Shown one piece after another: positions 14,020-22,304 of a DNA stretch of 23,874 nucleotides. The notes under the pieces are model-generated. The model made no database searches. It had not been told where the DNA came from and was given only the letters and a program-made list of their open reading frames with translations. Numbering within the stretch: the first letter of the stretch is position 1; every line of letters begins with the position of its first letter. The position numbers and the translations under genes are program-made. Source of the DNA: Metarhizobium sp039808465 (GTDB lineage Bacteria; Pseudomonadota; Alphaproteobacteria; Rhizobiales; Rhizobiaceae); contig JBDHTA010000053.1 in assembly GCA_039808465.1 (NCBI GenBank), forward strand, positions 1 through 23,874. Reading direction: 5' to 3'.

Positions 14020-16344
14020 CGCCTGCACGGTATCGGGATGCGACGCCTCGATGACGGCAAGCGCGGCCATGTTGACCACACCGCGCGAGGTGACCGACGA
14101 GGAGAGAATATGCACGGGCATTGCGGCGCCAAGAAGGATGGGGCCGACATGCAGGGCATCCATCATGGTGCGCACGATGCCGAGCGAGATATTCGCCGCA
14201 TCCAGATTGGGGAAGACCAGCAGGTTGGCTTCGCCGGTCAGGGTGCTGTTGGGCATGGCGCGGCGGCGCAGATCCTCCGAAAGCGCCGAGCCGCCCTGCA
14301 TTTCGCCGTCCACTTCCAGCCACGGCGCCATTGCGCGGATCAGCTCGAGCGCCTGGCGCATCTTGGCGGCGCTTTCGGAATTGCGCGAGCCGAAATTGGA
14401 ATGGGTCAGCAGCGCCGCCTTGGGCGTCAGGCCGAAGCGGCGGATTTCCCGCGCCGCCAGCACGGTGGTTTCGGCGATTTCCTCGGCGGTCGGATTGTAG
14501 TTGACGAAGGTATCGGTGAAGAAGATCGCGCCGCGCTGGGAAATCAGCAGGCTGAGACCGGCGAAGGAATGAACGCCCGCCCGCTTGCCGATGATCTGCG
14601 TGATATCGCGCACATGCCTGTCATAGCGGCCCTCGACGCCGCAGATCAGCGCATCGGCATCGCCGCGCTTCACCGCGAGCGCGCCGATGACGGTGTTGTT
14701 GGTGCGGACGATGGTGCGCGCCGCTTCCGGATTGACCCCGGCGCGGCCGACCAGGGAGAAGTAATCCTCGACGTAATCGCGGTAGCGCGGGTCGTCCTGC
14801 GGGTTCACCACCTCGAAATCGATGCCGGGGCGGATGCGCAGGCCGAAGCGTTGCAGGCGCGTCTCGATGATCTGCGGACGCCCGATCAGGATCGGCTGGC
14901 CGGTCTTTTCCTCCAGCAGAACCTGCGCGGCGCGCAGCACGCGCTCGTCCTCGCCCTCGGCGAAGATCACCCGCTTGGCGCGTGAGCTTTCCGCCCGCGC
15001 CAGCGCAAAGATCGGCTTCATGATGAAGCCGGAGCGGAAGACGAAGCGGTTCAACTGGTCGAGATAGGCTTCGTGATCGACGATCGGGCGGGCGGCGACG
15101 CCGCTTTCCTCGGCGGCCCGCGCCACGGCGGGCGCGATGCGCAGGATCAGGCGCGGATCGAAGGGCGAGGGAATGAGGTAATTCGGCCCGAAGGTCGGGG
15201 TTTCCCCGGAATAGGCCTTCGCCGCCACATCCGAGACTTCCTCCCGCGCCAGGGCCGCGATGGCGCGCACGGCGGCCATCTTCATTTCCTCGTTGATGGT
15301 CGTGGCGCCACAATCCAGCGCGCCGCGGAAGATATAGGGGAAGCAGAGGACGTTGTTGACCTGATTGGGGAAATCCGAACGGCCGGTGCAGATCATCGCG
15401 TCCGGGCGGGCGGCGCGGGCGAGGTCGGGCATGATTTCCGGCGTCGGGTTGGCGAGCGCCATGATCAGCGGCCGCTCGGCCATGCGCGCCAGCAGTTCCG
15501 GCTTCAGCACGCCGGCGGCGGAAAGGCCGAGGAAGACGTCGGCGCCGTCGATGCTTTCGTCCAGCCTGCGCTTGTCGCTCTTCTGGGCATAGACGGATTT
15601 CCACGGATCCATCAGCTCGGTGCGGCCTTCATAGACAAGGCCCTCGATATCGTGGACCCAGATGTTTTCCCGCTGCGCGCCGAGCGTCACCAGCAGGTTG
15701 AGGCAGGCGAGCGCGGCGGCGCCCGCGCCGGAGGCGACGACCTTGACATCCTCGATGCGCTTGCCCGCCAGTTCCAGACCGTTGAGAATGGCGGCGGCGA
15801 CGATGATCGCGGTTCCGTGCTGGTCGTCGTGGAAGACCGGAATGTTCATCTTCTCGCGCAGTTGCCGCTCGACCTCGAAACATTCCGGGGCCTTGATGTC
15901 TTCCAGGTTGATGCCGCCGAAGGTCGGCTCCAGCGCGGAGATGGTGCTGACCATGCGCTCGACGTCGGCCGCGTCGATCTCGATGTCGAAAACGTCGATA
16001 CCCGCGAATTTCTTGAACAGAACCGCCTTGCCTTCCATGACCGGCTTGGAGGCGAGCGGCCCGATATTGCCGAGGCCGAGGACAGCGGTGCCGTTCGAGA
16101 CCACCCCGACCAGATTGGCGCGCGCCGTGTAGTCGGCGGCGGTCTCGGGATTGTCGCGGATGGCAAGGCAGGGGGCGGCGACGCCGGGCGAATAGGCCAG
16201 CGCCAGATCGCGCTGGTTGCCGAGCGGCTTGGTCGCCTGGATTTCGAGCTTGCCCGGACGCGGATGCCGGTGGAAGAACAGCGCCTGCTGGTCGAGATCT
16301 CCGGTGACCGGGGCGTTGTGCGTCGGTTTGCCCGAGGTGTCCAT
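14017..16344 (-). CDS. maeB: NADP-type malic enzyme with C-terminal phosphotransacetylase-like domain
   Basis: This 775-residue cytoplasmic enzyme decarboxylates malate to pyruvate, supplying pyruvate (and probably NADPH) during growth on C4 acids. Residues 15-430 form the malic enzyme: Y51 in AYSPGVAAPC, K106 in GKAVLF, metal ligands E148/D149 and D173/D174 in FHDDQHGTAI, and a nucleotide fold with VVASGAGAAALA (203-212). Residues from about 440 onward form the PTA_PTB domain (KRVIFAEGEDERVLRAAQVLLEE) that is common in the long bacterial malic enzymes and is usually regulatory (acetyl-CoA sensing) rather than catalytic. Length fits the rhizobial Dme/Tme enzymes, and cofactor choice between NAD and NADP cannot be settled by eye. 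AGGAG lies 11 bases before the ATG at 16344. The epimerase gene upstream is 105 bases away on the same strand. Confidence 0.95.
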   Translation of the reverse strand: MDTSGKPTHNAPVTGDLDQQALFFHRHPRPGKLEIQATKPLGNQRDLALAYSPGVAAPCLAIRDNPETAADYTARANLVGVVSNGTAVLGLGNIGPLASKPVMEGKAVLFKKFAGIDVFDIEIDAADVERMVSTISALEPTFGGINLEDIKAPECFEVERQLREKMNIPVFHDDQHGTAIIVAAAILNGLELAGKRIEDVKVVASGAGAAALACLNLLVTLGAQRENIWVHDIEGLVYEGRTELMDPWKSVYAQKSDKRRLDESIDGADVFLGLSAAGVLKPELLARMAERPLIMALANPTPEIMPDLARAARPDAMICTGRSDFPNQVNNVLCFPYIFRGALDCGATTINEEMKMAAVRAIAALAREEVSDVAAKAYSGETPTFGPNYLIPSPFDPRLILRIAPAVARAAEESGVAARPIVDHEAYLDQLNRFVFRSGFIMKPIFALARAESSRAKRVIFAEGEDERVLRAAQVLLEEKTGQPILIGRPQIIETRLQRFGLRIRPGIDFEVVNPQDDPRYRDYVEDYFSLVGRAGVNPEAARTIVRTNNTVIGALAVKRGDADALICGVEGRYDRHVRDITQIIGKRAGVHSFAGLSLLISQRGAIFFTDTFVNYNPTAEEIAETTVLAAREIRRFGLTPKAALLTHSNFGSRNSESAAKMRQALELIRAMAPWLEVDGEMQGGSALSEDLRRRAMPNSTLTGEANLLVFPNLDAANISLGIVRTMMDALHVGPILLGAAMPVHILSSSVTSRGVVNMAALAVIEASHPDTVQA

Positions 16345-16449
16345 GGCGTCGCGTTCTCCTGTCTTGTCATGTCATGCTGGTTGTTCTTACATCAATGCGC
16401 CGCGTTGAACAGCCTCCAATCCCCGCCGCGGACGCCAAAAACCGCAGGG

Positions 16450-17433
16450 TCACCCCCAAAGCGCCGCTTGCGGCGGCCAGACGGAGGAGCCCTCATAGGT
16501 CAGGCCGGGCACGCGGTCGCGAGACAGCAGCAGCGGCCCGTCCAGATCGACGAAATCCGCATCCTGCGCCACCAGCAGCGCCGGGGCCATCGCCAGCGAC
16601 GAGCCGACCATGCAGCCCACCATGACGCGCAGCCCGAGCCGCTTCGCCTCCGCCCGCATCGCCCAGGCCTGCGTCAGTCCGCCGGTCTTGTCGAGCTTGA
16701 TGTTGATGGCGTCGTAGCGGTCCGTCAGTCCGGCCAGATCGGCCGTCAGGTGCACGCTTTCATCGGCGCAGACGGGAACCGGCCGTTCGATTCGCGCCAG
16801 AATGCCGTCCTGCCCGGCAGGCAGCGGCTGCTCGATGACGGCGATGCCGGTTTCGGCGGCAATCGCCAGATGGCGCTGGATGGTCTCGTCGCTCCAGCCT
16901 TCGTTGGCGTCGAGAATGATGGCGCTTTGCGGGGCGGCTTGGCGCACGGCGCGGATGCGGGTCTCGTCATCCGCCGTCCCGACCTTCACCTTCAGCAATG
17001 CGCGGCGGGAAACCTCCGCCGCCTGCCGCGCCATGGTCTCCGGCTCACCGAGCGAAATCGTATAGGCCGTCACCAGCGGTTCCGGCGCGGGCAGACCGAG
17101 CAGGGCGGCGACGGAGGTATCAGCGCGTTTGGCCTCCAGATCCCAGAGCGCGCAGTCGATGGCGTTGCGCGCCGCGCCCGCCTTCATGGCGTCCTGCAAG
17201 GCGGGGCGCTGCATGCCCGCTTCCAGGCGGGCGCGCATGGCTTCGATTTCCGCCGTCACGCTGCCGATGCTCTCGCCGTAGCGTCCATAGGGCACGCATT
17301 CGCCGCGGCCGGTAAAGCCGTCTTCGCGAATCACGCAGGTCACCACCTTCGCCTCGGTCTTCGAGCCGCGTGAGATGGTGAAGCTTCCGGCGATCGGAAA
17401 GGATTCTGTACTGATTTCGACGGTGCGGGACAT
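16450..17433 (-). CDS. dgcA: DgcA-type enolase-superfamily racemase/dipeptide epimerase
   Basis: This cytoplasmic protein of 327 residues belongs to the muconate-lactonizing subgroup of the enolase superfamily. The lysine pair K148 and K150 (LLKVKVG), metal ligands D175 (DANEGW), E201 (EQPLP) and D224 (CADES), and the second base K246 (IKLDK) are all present. The late DLDGPLLLS motif (D296, D298) is typical of enzymes acting on L-Ala-D/L-Glu dipeptides or N-acyl-Glu. The N-terminal SFPIAGSFTISRGSKTEA matches rhizobial DgcA proteins (N-acetyl-D-Glu racemase) and related Ala-Glu epimerases, and the two cannot be told apart here. The ATG at 17433 gives the usual family start. One at 17451 would add six residues. 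No dgcN-like gene is adjacent, which leaves the substrate open. Confidence 0.85.
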   Translation of the reverse strand: MSRTVEISTESFPIAGSFTISRGSKTEAKVVTCVIREDGFTGRGECVPYGRYGESIGSVTAEIEAMRARLEAGMQRPALQDAMKAGAARNAIDCALWDLEAKRADTSVAALLGLPAPEPLVTAYTISLGEPETMARQAAEVSRRALLKVKVGTADDETRIRAVRQAAPQSAIILDANEGWSDETIQRHLAIAAETGIAVIEQPLPAGQDGILARIERPVPVCADESVHLTADLAGLTDRYDAINIKLDKTGGLTQAWAMRAEAKRLGLRVMVGCMVGSSLAMAPALLVAQDADFVDLDGPLLLSRDRVPGLTYEGSSVWPPQAALWG

Positions 17434-17499
17434 GGATTCAAGACTTTCCATAAGGCAATTTCTGGCAGTAAAGCTTTATTTACTTTATCGTCCGGTGAC

Positions 17500-18714
17500 A
17501 TGGCTGGAGCAAGCCGCTATGAGTTTTCAATTGTGTTCCAGGCCCGGAAAGATGCAAGAGATTTGAATTCGCATGCCCCTTCCGCCGCGCGTATATCGGT
17601 AGAAGCCCTGACGGAAGACCGGGGGCACCGGCTTGCTTTGTCCGGAAGCTGGACGAATACCGGCATTTCCGCGATTCTCGACGAACTCGCCCGGATCGGG
17701 CGCGAGCGCGGCGGCAATCTCGTGCTCGACGTCTCCGATGTCGGTCAGATGGATGTGGCGGGCGCCTGGGTTCTGCGCCGCCTGATGAGCGAGGCGGAAG
17801 GCGCGGGCGGCCGCGTGACGCTGGAAGGCGCCGATGCGCGCATCGGCGAACTGATCGGCGCGCTGCCCGAAAAGCTGCCGGAAGCCGAGCCGCAATCCGG
17901 GCCGAAGGGCACGCTGTTCGAACGGCTGTTCACGCCGCTTGGCAAGCGCACGCTGAGCATGTGGGGCGATATCCTGCTCGCCATGCATATTCTGGGCTCG
18001 GCCGTGCGCGGCGCGCAGTTGAAGCTCGGCCGCTCCAGCGGCGTTTCGCCTGCTTCCGTCGTCAACCAGATCGACCAGATGGGCGTCAAGGCCGCGCCGA
18101 TCATCCTGCTGATGTCCTTCCTGATCGGCGCCATCATCGCCCAGCAGGGCGCCTTCCAGCTTCGTTATTTCGGCGCGGAAGTCTTCGTCGTCGACCTCGT
18201 CAGCATCCTGCAACTGCGCGAGATCGGCGTGCTGTTGACCGCGATCATGATCGCGGGCCGCTCCGGCAGCGCCATCACCGCCGAAATCGGCTCGATGAAG
18301 ATGCGCGAGGAAATCGACGCGCTGGTGGTGATGGGCCTGAACCCCGTCGGCGTGCTGATCTTTCCGCGCCTGGTGGCGCTGACGGTGGCGCTGCCGCTTC
18401 TGACCATCATCGCCAATTTCGCCGCCCTGTTCGGCGCGGCGCTGGTTGCCTGGAGCTATTCGGGCATTACATTCGAAGTCTTCATCACCCGGCTGCATGA
18501 ATCGGTCGATGTGTCCACCATCGTTTCGGGAATGATCAAGGCGCCGTTCATGGCGCTGATCATCGGCATCGTTTCGGCGGTGGAGGGCATGAAGGTCGGC
18601 GGATCGGCGGAATCGCTCGGCCTGCATGTGACGTCCTCGGTCGTCAAATCCATTTTCGTCGTCATCCTCGTCGATGGCCTGTTCGCCATGTTCTACGCGG
18701 CAATCGATTTCTGA
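17500..18714 (+). CDS. mlaE: MlaE-type lipid ABC transporter permease with N-terminal STAS domain
   Basis: The product has up to 404 residues. Residues about 32-118 form a STAS domain (VLDVSDVGQMDVAGAWVLRRL), the role played by separate MlaB in E. coli. Residues about 150-402 are the MlaE/DUF140 permease with about five membrane segments and conserved QGAFQLRYFGAEVFVVD, GRSGSAITAEIGSMKMREEIDAL and VGGSAESLG. It should move phospholipid or a similar lipid at the inner membrane together with the ATPase and MCE protein that follow. The start is unclear. The ATG at 17500 lacks a ribosome site, and an in-frame TTG at 17563 would remove 21 poorly conserved residues. It opens the four-gene operon and is divergent from the epimerase gene. 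Confidence 0.93.
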   Translation: MAGASRYEFSIVFQARKDARDLNSHAPSAARISVEALTEDRGHRLALSGSWTNTGISAILDELARIGRERGGNLVLDVSDVGQMDVAGAWVLRRLMSEAEGAGGRVTLEGADARIGELIGALPEKLPEAEPQSGPKGTLFERLFTPLGKRTLSMWGDILLAMHILGSAVRGAQLKLGRSSGVSPASVVNQIDQMGVKAAPIILLMSFLIGAIIAQQGAFQLRYFGAEVFVVDLVSILQLREIGVLLTAIMIAGRSGSAITAEIGSMKMREEIDALVVMGLNPVGVLIFPRLVALTVALPLLTIIANFAALFGAALVAWSYSGITFEVFITRLHESVDVSTIVSGMIKAPFMALIIGIVSAVEGMKVGGSAESLGLHVTSSVVKSIFVVILVDGLFAMFYAAIDF

Positions 18715-18724
18715 AGGCTGACCA

Positions 18725-19576
18725 GTGACGGACGATGAAAAGCGGGCAGAGATGGCGAAAAAGGGCGGTTCCGAACCGGAAACGGTGCTGTCGGTGCGCG
18801 GCCTGAACGTTGCCTTCGGCCCGAAGAAGGTGCTGGAAAACCTCGATCTCGATGTCTACAGCGGCGAAATCCTCGGTTTCGTCGGCGCGTCCGGCACCGG
18901 CAAGTCGGTGCTGATGCGCGCCGTGCTGAAGCTTCTGCCGCGCCAGTCCGGCGCGATCCGCATTTTCGGCGAGGATTACGATTCGCTCAGCGATGCCGAG
19001 CGCATCCGCATCGACATGCGCATGGGCGTGCTGTTCCAGCACGGCGCGCTGTTTTCGGCGCTGACGGTGCTGGAAAACATCCAGCTTCCGATGCGCGAAT
19101 ATCTCGACCTGCCGAAATCGCTGATGGATGAACTGGGGCGGCTGAAGATCGACATGGTCGGGCTTGCGCCCGATGCGGCGGACAAATACCCCTCGGAACT
19201 CTCCGGCGGCATGATCAAGCGCGCCGCCCTTGCCCGGGCGTTGGCGCTCGATCCGGCGCTGGTGTTCCTGGATGAGCCGACCTCCGGCCTCGATCCGATT
19301 GGGGCGGCCGAATTCGACGACCTGATCGCCCGGCTGCGCGATACGCTGGGGCTGACGGTCTATATGGTAACCCATGATCTCGACAGCCTGTTTTCGGTTT
19401 GCGACCGTATTGCCGTGCTCGGCCAAAAACGGGTATTGGTGGAGGGCACCCTGGAAGACATGCTGCAATTTGACGATCCATGGGTGCAATCCTATTTCCG
19501 CGGCAAGCGTGCGCGTTCCATCGTTCCGAAAGACGAGGAACGGCGCAAAGCCGCTGATGAAAGCGATAGGACCTGA
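18725..19576 (+). CDS. mlaF: MlaF-type ABC transporter ATPase
   Basis: This cytoplasmic ATPase of 283 residues energises the lipid transporter. Walker A is GASGTGKS (54-61), the Q-loop is Q105 in LFQHGALF, the signature is LSGGM (159-163), Walker B is LVFLDEP (179-185), and the switch histidine is H217 in THDLD. The unusual signature LSGGMIKRAALARAL and the LFQHGALFSALTVLENI block are typical of MlaF/Mkl proteins. The GTG start at 18725 has AAGG seven bases upstream and lies ten bases after mlaE. An ATG at 18752 is a possible alternative. The stop overlaps the mlaD start by one base. Confidence 0.96.
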   Translation: MTDDEKRAEMAKKGGSEPETVLSVRGLNVAFGPKKVLENLDLDVYSGEILGFVGASGTGKSVLMRAVLKLLPRQSGAIRIFGEDYDSLSDAERIRIDMRMGVLFQHGALFSALTVLENIQLPMREYLDLPKSLMDELGRLKIDMVGLAPDAADKYPSELSGGMIKRAALARALALDPALVFLDEPTSGLDPIGAAEFDDLIARLRDTLGLTVYMVTHDLDSLFSVCDRIAVLGQKRVLVEGTLEDMLQFDDPWVQSYFRGKRARSIVPKDEERRKAADESDRT

Positions 19577-20946
19577 TGGAAACCAAAGCGAACTACGCCA
19601 TTGTCGGCTTCTTCACCATGCTGGTGATCGCCGCCGCCTTCGGTTTCGTCTACTGGATGGCCCAGTATGGCCGGGGCGGGCCGATGGCCGAAATGATCGT
19701 GCGCATTCCCGGTTCCGCCAATGGCCTTAGCGTCGGTTCGCCGGTGCGCTTCAATGGCATCAATATCGGCACGGTGCGCAGCCTCACCTATGATTCCAAG
19801 AACCCGGAATATTCCATCGCCATGACGGAAGTGCGCGAGGATGCGCCGATCTACAGCTCCACCAAGGCGGTTCTGGAAATCCAGGGATTGACGGGAGCGG
19901 CCTATATCGAGCTTTCCGGCGGCAAGACCGGCGACGCCAACCTGCTGCTGACGGCCCGTGACAAGGGCGAGGTGGCGGTGCTGACGGCGGACCAGTCGAG
20001 CGTCACCAACCTGCTCGCCACCGCCGACAAGATTCTCGGCAAGGCGGATGACGCCATCGAGGACATTCAGGGCTTCGTGCACGATGCGCGCGCGCCGCTG
20101 ACCAACACCGTGCGCAACGCCGAAACCTTCACCAAATCGCTGAGCGACAATTCCAAGGGCGTGGATGAATTCCTGCAAAGCATCGGCGAATTGTCGAAAA
20201 CGGTGACCAAGGTTTCGGACCGGCTGGATTCCACCATCGAGGGGATCGACAGCGTGGTGAAGGCCGTCGATCCCAGGAAGATCGATACGATTGTCGGCAA
20301 TGCCGAGAAGATCAGCCGCGATATTTCCGATTCCACCGGCGAGCTGGCCGCCACCGTGAAAAGCGTGCGCGAGACCGCCGAAACCTACCGGCGCTTCGGG
20401 CTGGAGGCGGAAAAGGCGCTGAAGAAGGTCGAAGACCTGATGGCCGCCGTCGATACCGCCAAGGTGCGCTCTTCCGTCGACGATGCTTCCGTCGCCATTG
20501 CCGACGCCCGCAAGGCCGCGGCTTCCATTCGCGGCGTGACCGATGACATTCAGGCCCGCCGCCCGGAGATCGACCGCACCGTCGAAAACGTCACGCAGAT
20601 GATGGACAGGCTGAACAAGGCATCCACCCGCGTCGACGGCATTCTGGTGAAGGTGGACAAGCTGCTCGGCACCGACGACGCCAATTCGCTGTTTGCCGAA
20701 GCGCGCCGGACGCTCGAATCCTTCCGCAGCGTTGCCGACAACATCAACGCCCGCGTCGGGCCGATCGCCGACAATCTGATGCGCTTCTCGTCATCGGGCC
20801 TGCGCGACGTGCAGACGCTGGTTGGCGAGACGCGGCGCACGGTGGAAAACCTCAACGACGCCATCAGCAATTTCGACCGCGATCCCCAGCGCTTGATTTT
20901 CGGGGGCGATACGGTCAAGACCTATAACGGCCGGAACAGGCATTAG
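19576..20946 (+). CDS. mlaD: MCE domain protein (long MlaD-like lipid carrier subunit)
   Basis: The product has 456 residues. A single N-terminal membrane helix (about 8-28) anchors it in the inner membrane. One MCE domain follows at about 37-117 (IVRIPGSANGLSVGSPVRFNGINIGTV, then LEIQGLTGAAYIELSGG). The remaining 330 residues are mainly predicted helix with repeated VDxxVENV/VxxAxKI-type heptads, very unlike the 183-residue E. coli MlaD, which stops soon after the MCE domain. Long helical tails occur in PqiB and mycobacterial Mce proteins, where they form a tube toward the outer membrane; I infer the same here. The ATG overlaps the mlaF stop (TGATG). The lipoprotein gene follows 59 bases later. 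Confidence 0.94.
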   Translation: METKANYAIVGFFTMLVIAAAFGFVYWMAQYGRGGPMAEMIVRIPGSANGLSVGSPVRFNGINIGTVRSLTYDSKNPEYSIAMTEVREDAPIYSSTKAVLEIQGLTGAAYIELSGGKTGDANLLLTARDKGEVAVLTADQSSVTNLLATADKILGKADDAIEDIQGFVHDARAPLTNTVRNAETFTKSLSDNSKGVDEFLQSIGELSKTVTKVSDRLDSTIEGIDSVVKAVDPRKIDTIVGNAEKISRDISDSTGELAATVKSVRETAETYRRFGLEAEKALKKVEDLMAAVDTAKVRSSVDDASVAIADARKAAASIRGVTDDIQARRPEIDRTVENVTQMMDRLNKASTRVDGILVKVDKLLGTDDANSLFAEARRTLESFRSVADNINARVGPIADNLMRFSSSGLRDVQTLVGETRRTVENLNDAISNFDRDPQRLIFGGDTVKTYNGRNRH

Positions 20947-20955
20947 GATTTTTTC

Positions 20956-21000
20956 GTTTGTCTTTTCGGGAAAACCGGATTCCACTTTTCCCGGACAAAC
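20956..21000. repeat. Extragenic palindrome between mlaD and the lipoprotein gene
   Basis: This is a two-part stem. GTTTGTC (20956-20962) pairs with GACAAAC (20994-21000), and CGGGAAAA (20967-20974) pairs with TTTTCCCG (20986-20993). Four T residues bulge on the left side, and the loop is CCGGATTCCAC. The core (GGAAAACCGG..TCCACTTTTCC, followed by CTCTAA) resembles a palindromic element that recurs between genes in rhizobial genomes, as I remember it. It could stabilise or attenuate the mla message. Confidence 0.65.
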
Positions 21001-21023
21001 TCTAAATGCGGAGAGTGGACAGC

Positions 21024-21635
21024 ATGACGGTTTTGTCCGGCAAGACGCGAAACAGGGCGCGGCAGTGTCTGGCCCTGCTGGTTGCGGGTGTGCTTCTGGC
21101 CGGGTGCGGCGGCGGCGCCAACAGCGATACGTTCGATCTGCGCGCCGCTTCCGTCAATGCCGATGGGCCTGCAGCGCGCAGCCGCCAGATTCTCGTGCCG
21201 GAGCCGCTGGCGCTGAAGGCGCTGAACAGCGAGCAGATCCTCGTGCGGGTTTCCGGCTCGGAGGTGCGTTATCTCTCCAATTCGCAATGGAGCGACAAGC
21301 TGCCGCGCATGGTGCAGGCCAAGCTGGTGCAGGCCTATGAAAACACCGGCAAGCTCGGCGGCGTCGGCAAGCCGGGGCAGGGGCTCGCCATCGATTACCA
21401 GATCGCCAGCGATATCCGCGCCTTCGAGATCGACGCGGCATCGAACCGGGCGCGGGTGGAAATTTCGGTCAAGCTGCTGAACGACCGCAACGGCACGGTG
21501 AAGGCGCAGAAGGTGTTCGCCGCCGCAACGCCCGTCAGTTCGGGCGCTGCCAATCCGGCCTTCGTCAAGGCGCTGGATGCGGCCTTCTCCGCCGTCGCCA
21601 CCGAGATCGTCGACTGGACGCTGCGCTCGCTGTAG
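21024..21635 (+). CDS. ABC-type transport auxiliary lipoprotein (PqiC/LetC-like)
   Basis: The product has 203 residues with a lipoprotein signal (residues 10-28, lipobox LLAGC, lipidated C28). The mature part matches the ABC_trans_aux family (PF03886 type): ARSRQILVPEPLALKALNSEQILVR, then EVRYLSNSQWSDKLPRMVQAKLVQAYENTG, and a C-terminal region with VKALDAAFSAVATEIVDW. Such lipoproteins sit in the outer membrane and partner MCE transporters in the Pqi system. Its place after mlaEFD suggests it receives the far end of the long MCE protein. The ATG at 21024 has GGAG ten bases upstream; an ATG at 21006 would add six residues. Its stop is six bases from the convergent gene's stop. Confidence 0.9.
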   Translation: MTVLSGKTRNRARQCLALLVAGVLLAGCGGGANSDTFDLRAASVNADGPAARSRQILVPEPLALKALNSEQILVRVSGSEVRYLSNSQWSDKLPRMVQAKLVQAYENTGKLGGVGKPGQGLAIDYQIASDIRAFEIDAASNRARVEISVKLLNDRNGTVKAQKVFAAATPVSSGAANPAFVKALDAAFSAVATEIVDWTLRSL

Positions 21636-21641
21636 CGGATG

Positions 21642-22181
21642 TTACTTGATCGAGCCGACCTTGATATCGTCGACATCGCGGTTCAGCGTCACGCCGATGA
21701 CCGGGATCATCTTGTCCTCGACCTTGACCGAGATCGTCACCTTCATGGCGTTCTGGTCTTCGATGCGGGCGATCATCGCGCCGTTCAGCTTGGCGCGGTT
21801 GATGCCGAGCACGACCTTGTTGCCGTTGACGGCGCCGGAAATCACATCCAGCCCCTTACCCTTGGCGCCATCGAGGAACTTGCCCTTGTAGGAGCTTCCG
21901 GCCTGCGAAATGATGGCCGACATCGGCTGGCTGAAGACGCCGACGCGGCAGGAGCCGTCGAGCTTGATCCCGGCCTTGCCGCCTTCCGGCGAGGAGCCGG
22001 TGAGGTTGCAGGTGAACTTCGTGCCCTTGTATTTTCCGGCGACGATCTCGCCCGGCCCCTTCCAGGTGCCGGAGACGTTCTGGAAGAATTGCTTGTCGTT
22101 CTGGGCGGCGTGGGCGGTGGTGGCAAGGCCCGTCGCCGCGATGGCGATGCCTGCAAAAAGGGAAATGCAGCGCGAATACAT
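21642..22181 (-). CDS. Small secreted protein of unknown function
   Basis: The product has 179 residues with a signal peptide (1-25, cleavage after AHA). The mature protein is predicted mostly beta strand (GTWKGPGEIVAGKYKGTKFTCNLTG, then MKVTISVKVEDKMIPVIGVTLNRDVDDIKVG), with two cysteines (FTCNL and GSCRVG) that could form one disulfide. The alternating pattern suggests a small lipocalin-like or beta-sandwich periplasmic domain, but I recognise no named family. The ATG at 22181 has AAGGAA eight bases upstream. It lies 123 bases downstream of the ycjF-like gene on the same strand and converges with the lipoprotein gene. Confidence 0.85.
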   Translation of the reverse strand: MYSRCISLFAGIAIAATGLATTAHAAQNDKQFFQNVSGTWKGPGEIVAGKYKGTKFTCNLTGSSPEGGKAGIKLDGSCRVGVFSQPMSAIISQAGSSYKGKFLDGAKGKGLDVISGAVNGNKVVLGINRAKLNGAMIARIEDQNAMKVTISVKVEDKMIPVIGVTLNRDVDDIKVGSIK

Positions 22182-22304
22182 GAGACAGTTCCTTGAGGCG
22201 AGCAGTCAAATCTTGATCGCGAGTTTTGCCCGATATTGGTTAACGCATGGTTGCGGCGCGGCAAAAACCGCGACACTTTACTAACCATATCGAGGCAGAC
22301 CGCC

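Noticed and set aside
13184..14500. A 438-codon plus-strand open frame
   Set aside because: It spans the antisense of two unrelated genes and the gap between them, as expected from stop-poor GC-rich DNA.
16360..16375. Three short TGTC(A/T) repeats upstream of maeB, considered as a Pho box
   Set aside because: The repeats are five bases apart, not eleven, so they do not fit PhoB binding. They are probably chance.
15073..17373. A 766-codon open frame on the plus strand
   Set aside because: It lies opposite the malic enzyme and the epimerase, both with full active-site motifs. Its product is rich in H, R, G, Q and D with no family pattern. This is a GC-bias shadow.
22257..22272. CGCGG/CCGCG hairpin after ycjF as a terminator
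   Set aside because: The stem has only five pairs and no T tract follows on the minus strand.
22235..22290. GTTAACC-like and CTAACCAT half-sites, considered as CtrA operators
   Set aside because: Neither is a full TTAA-N7-TTAA site. Half-sites are common by chance in AT-rich gaps.
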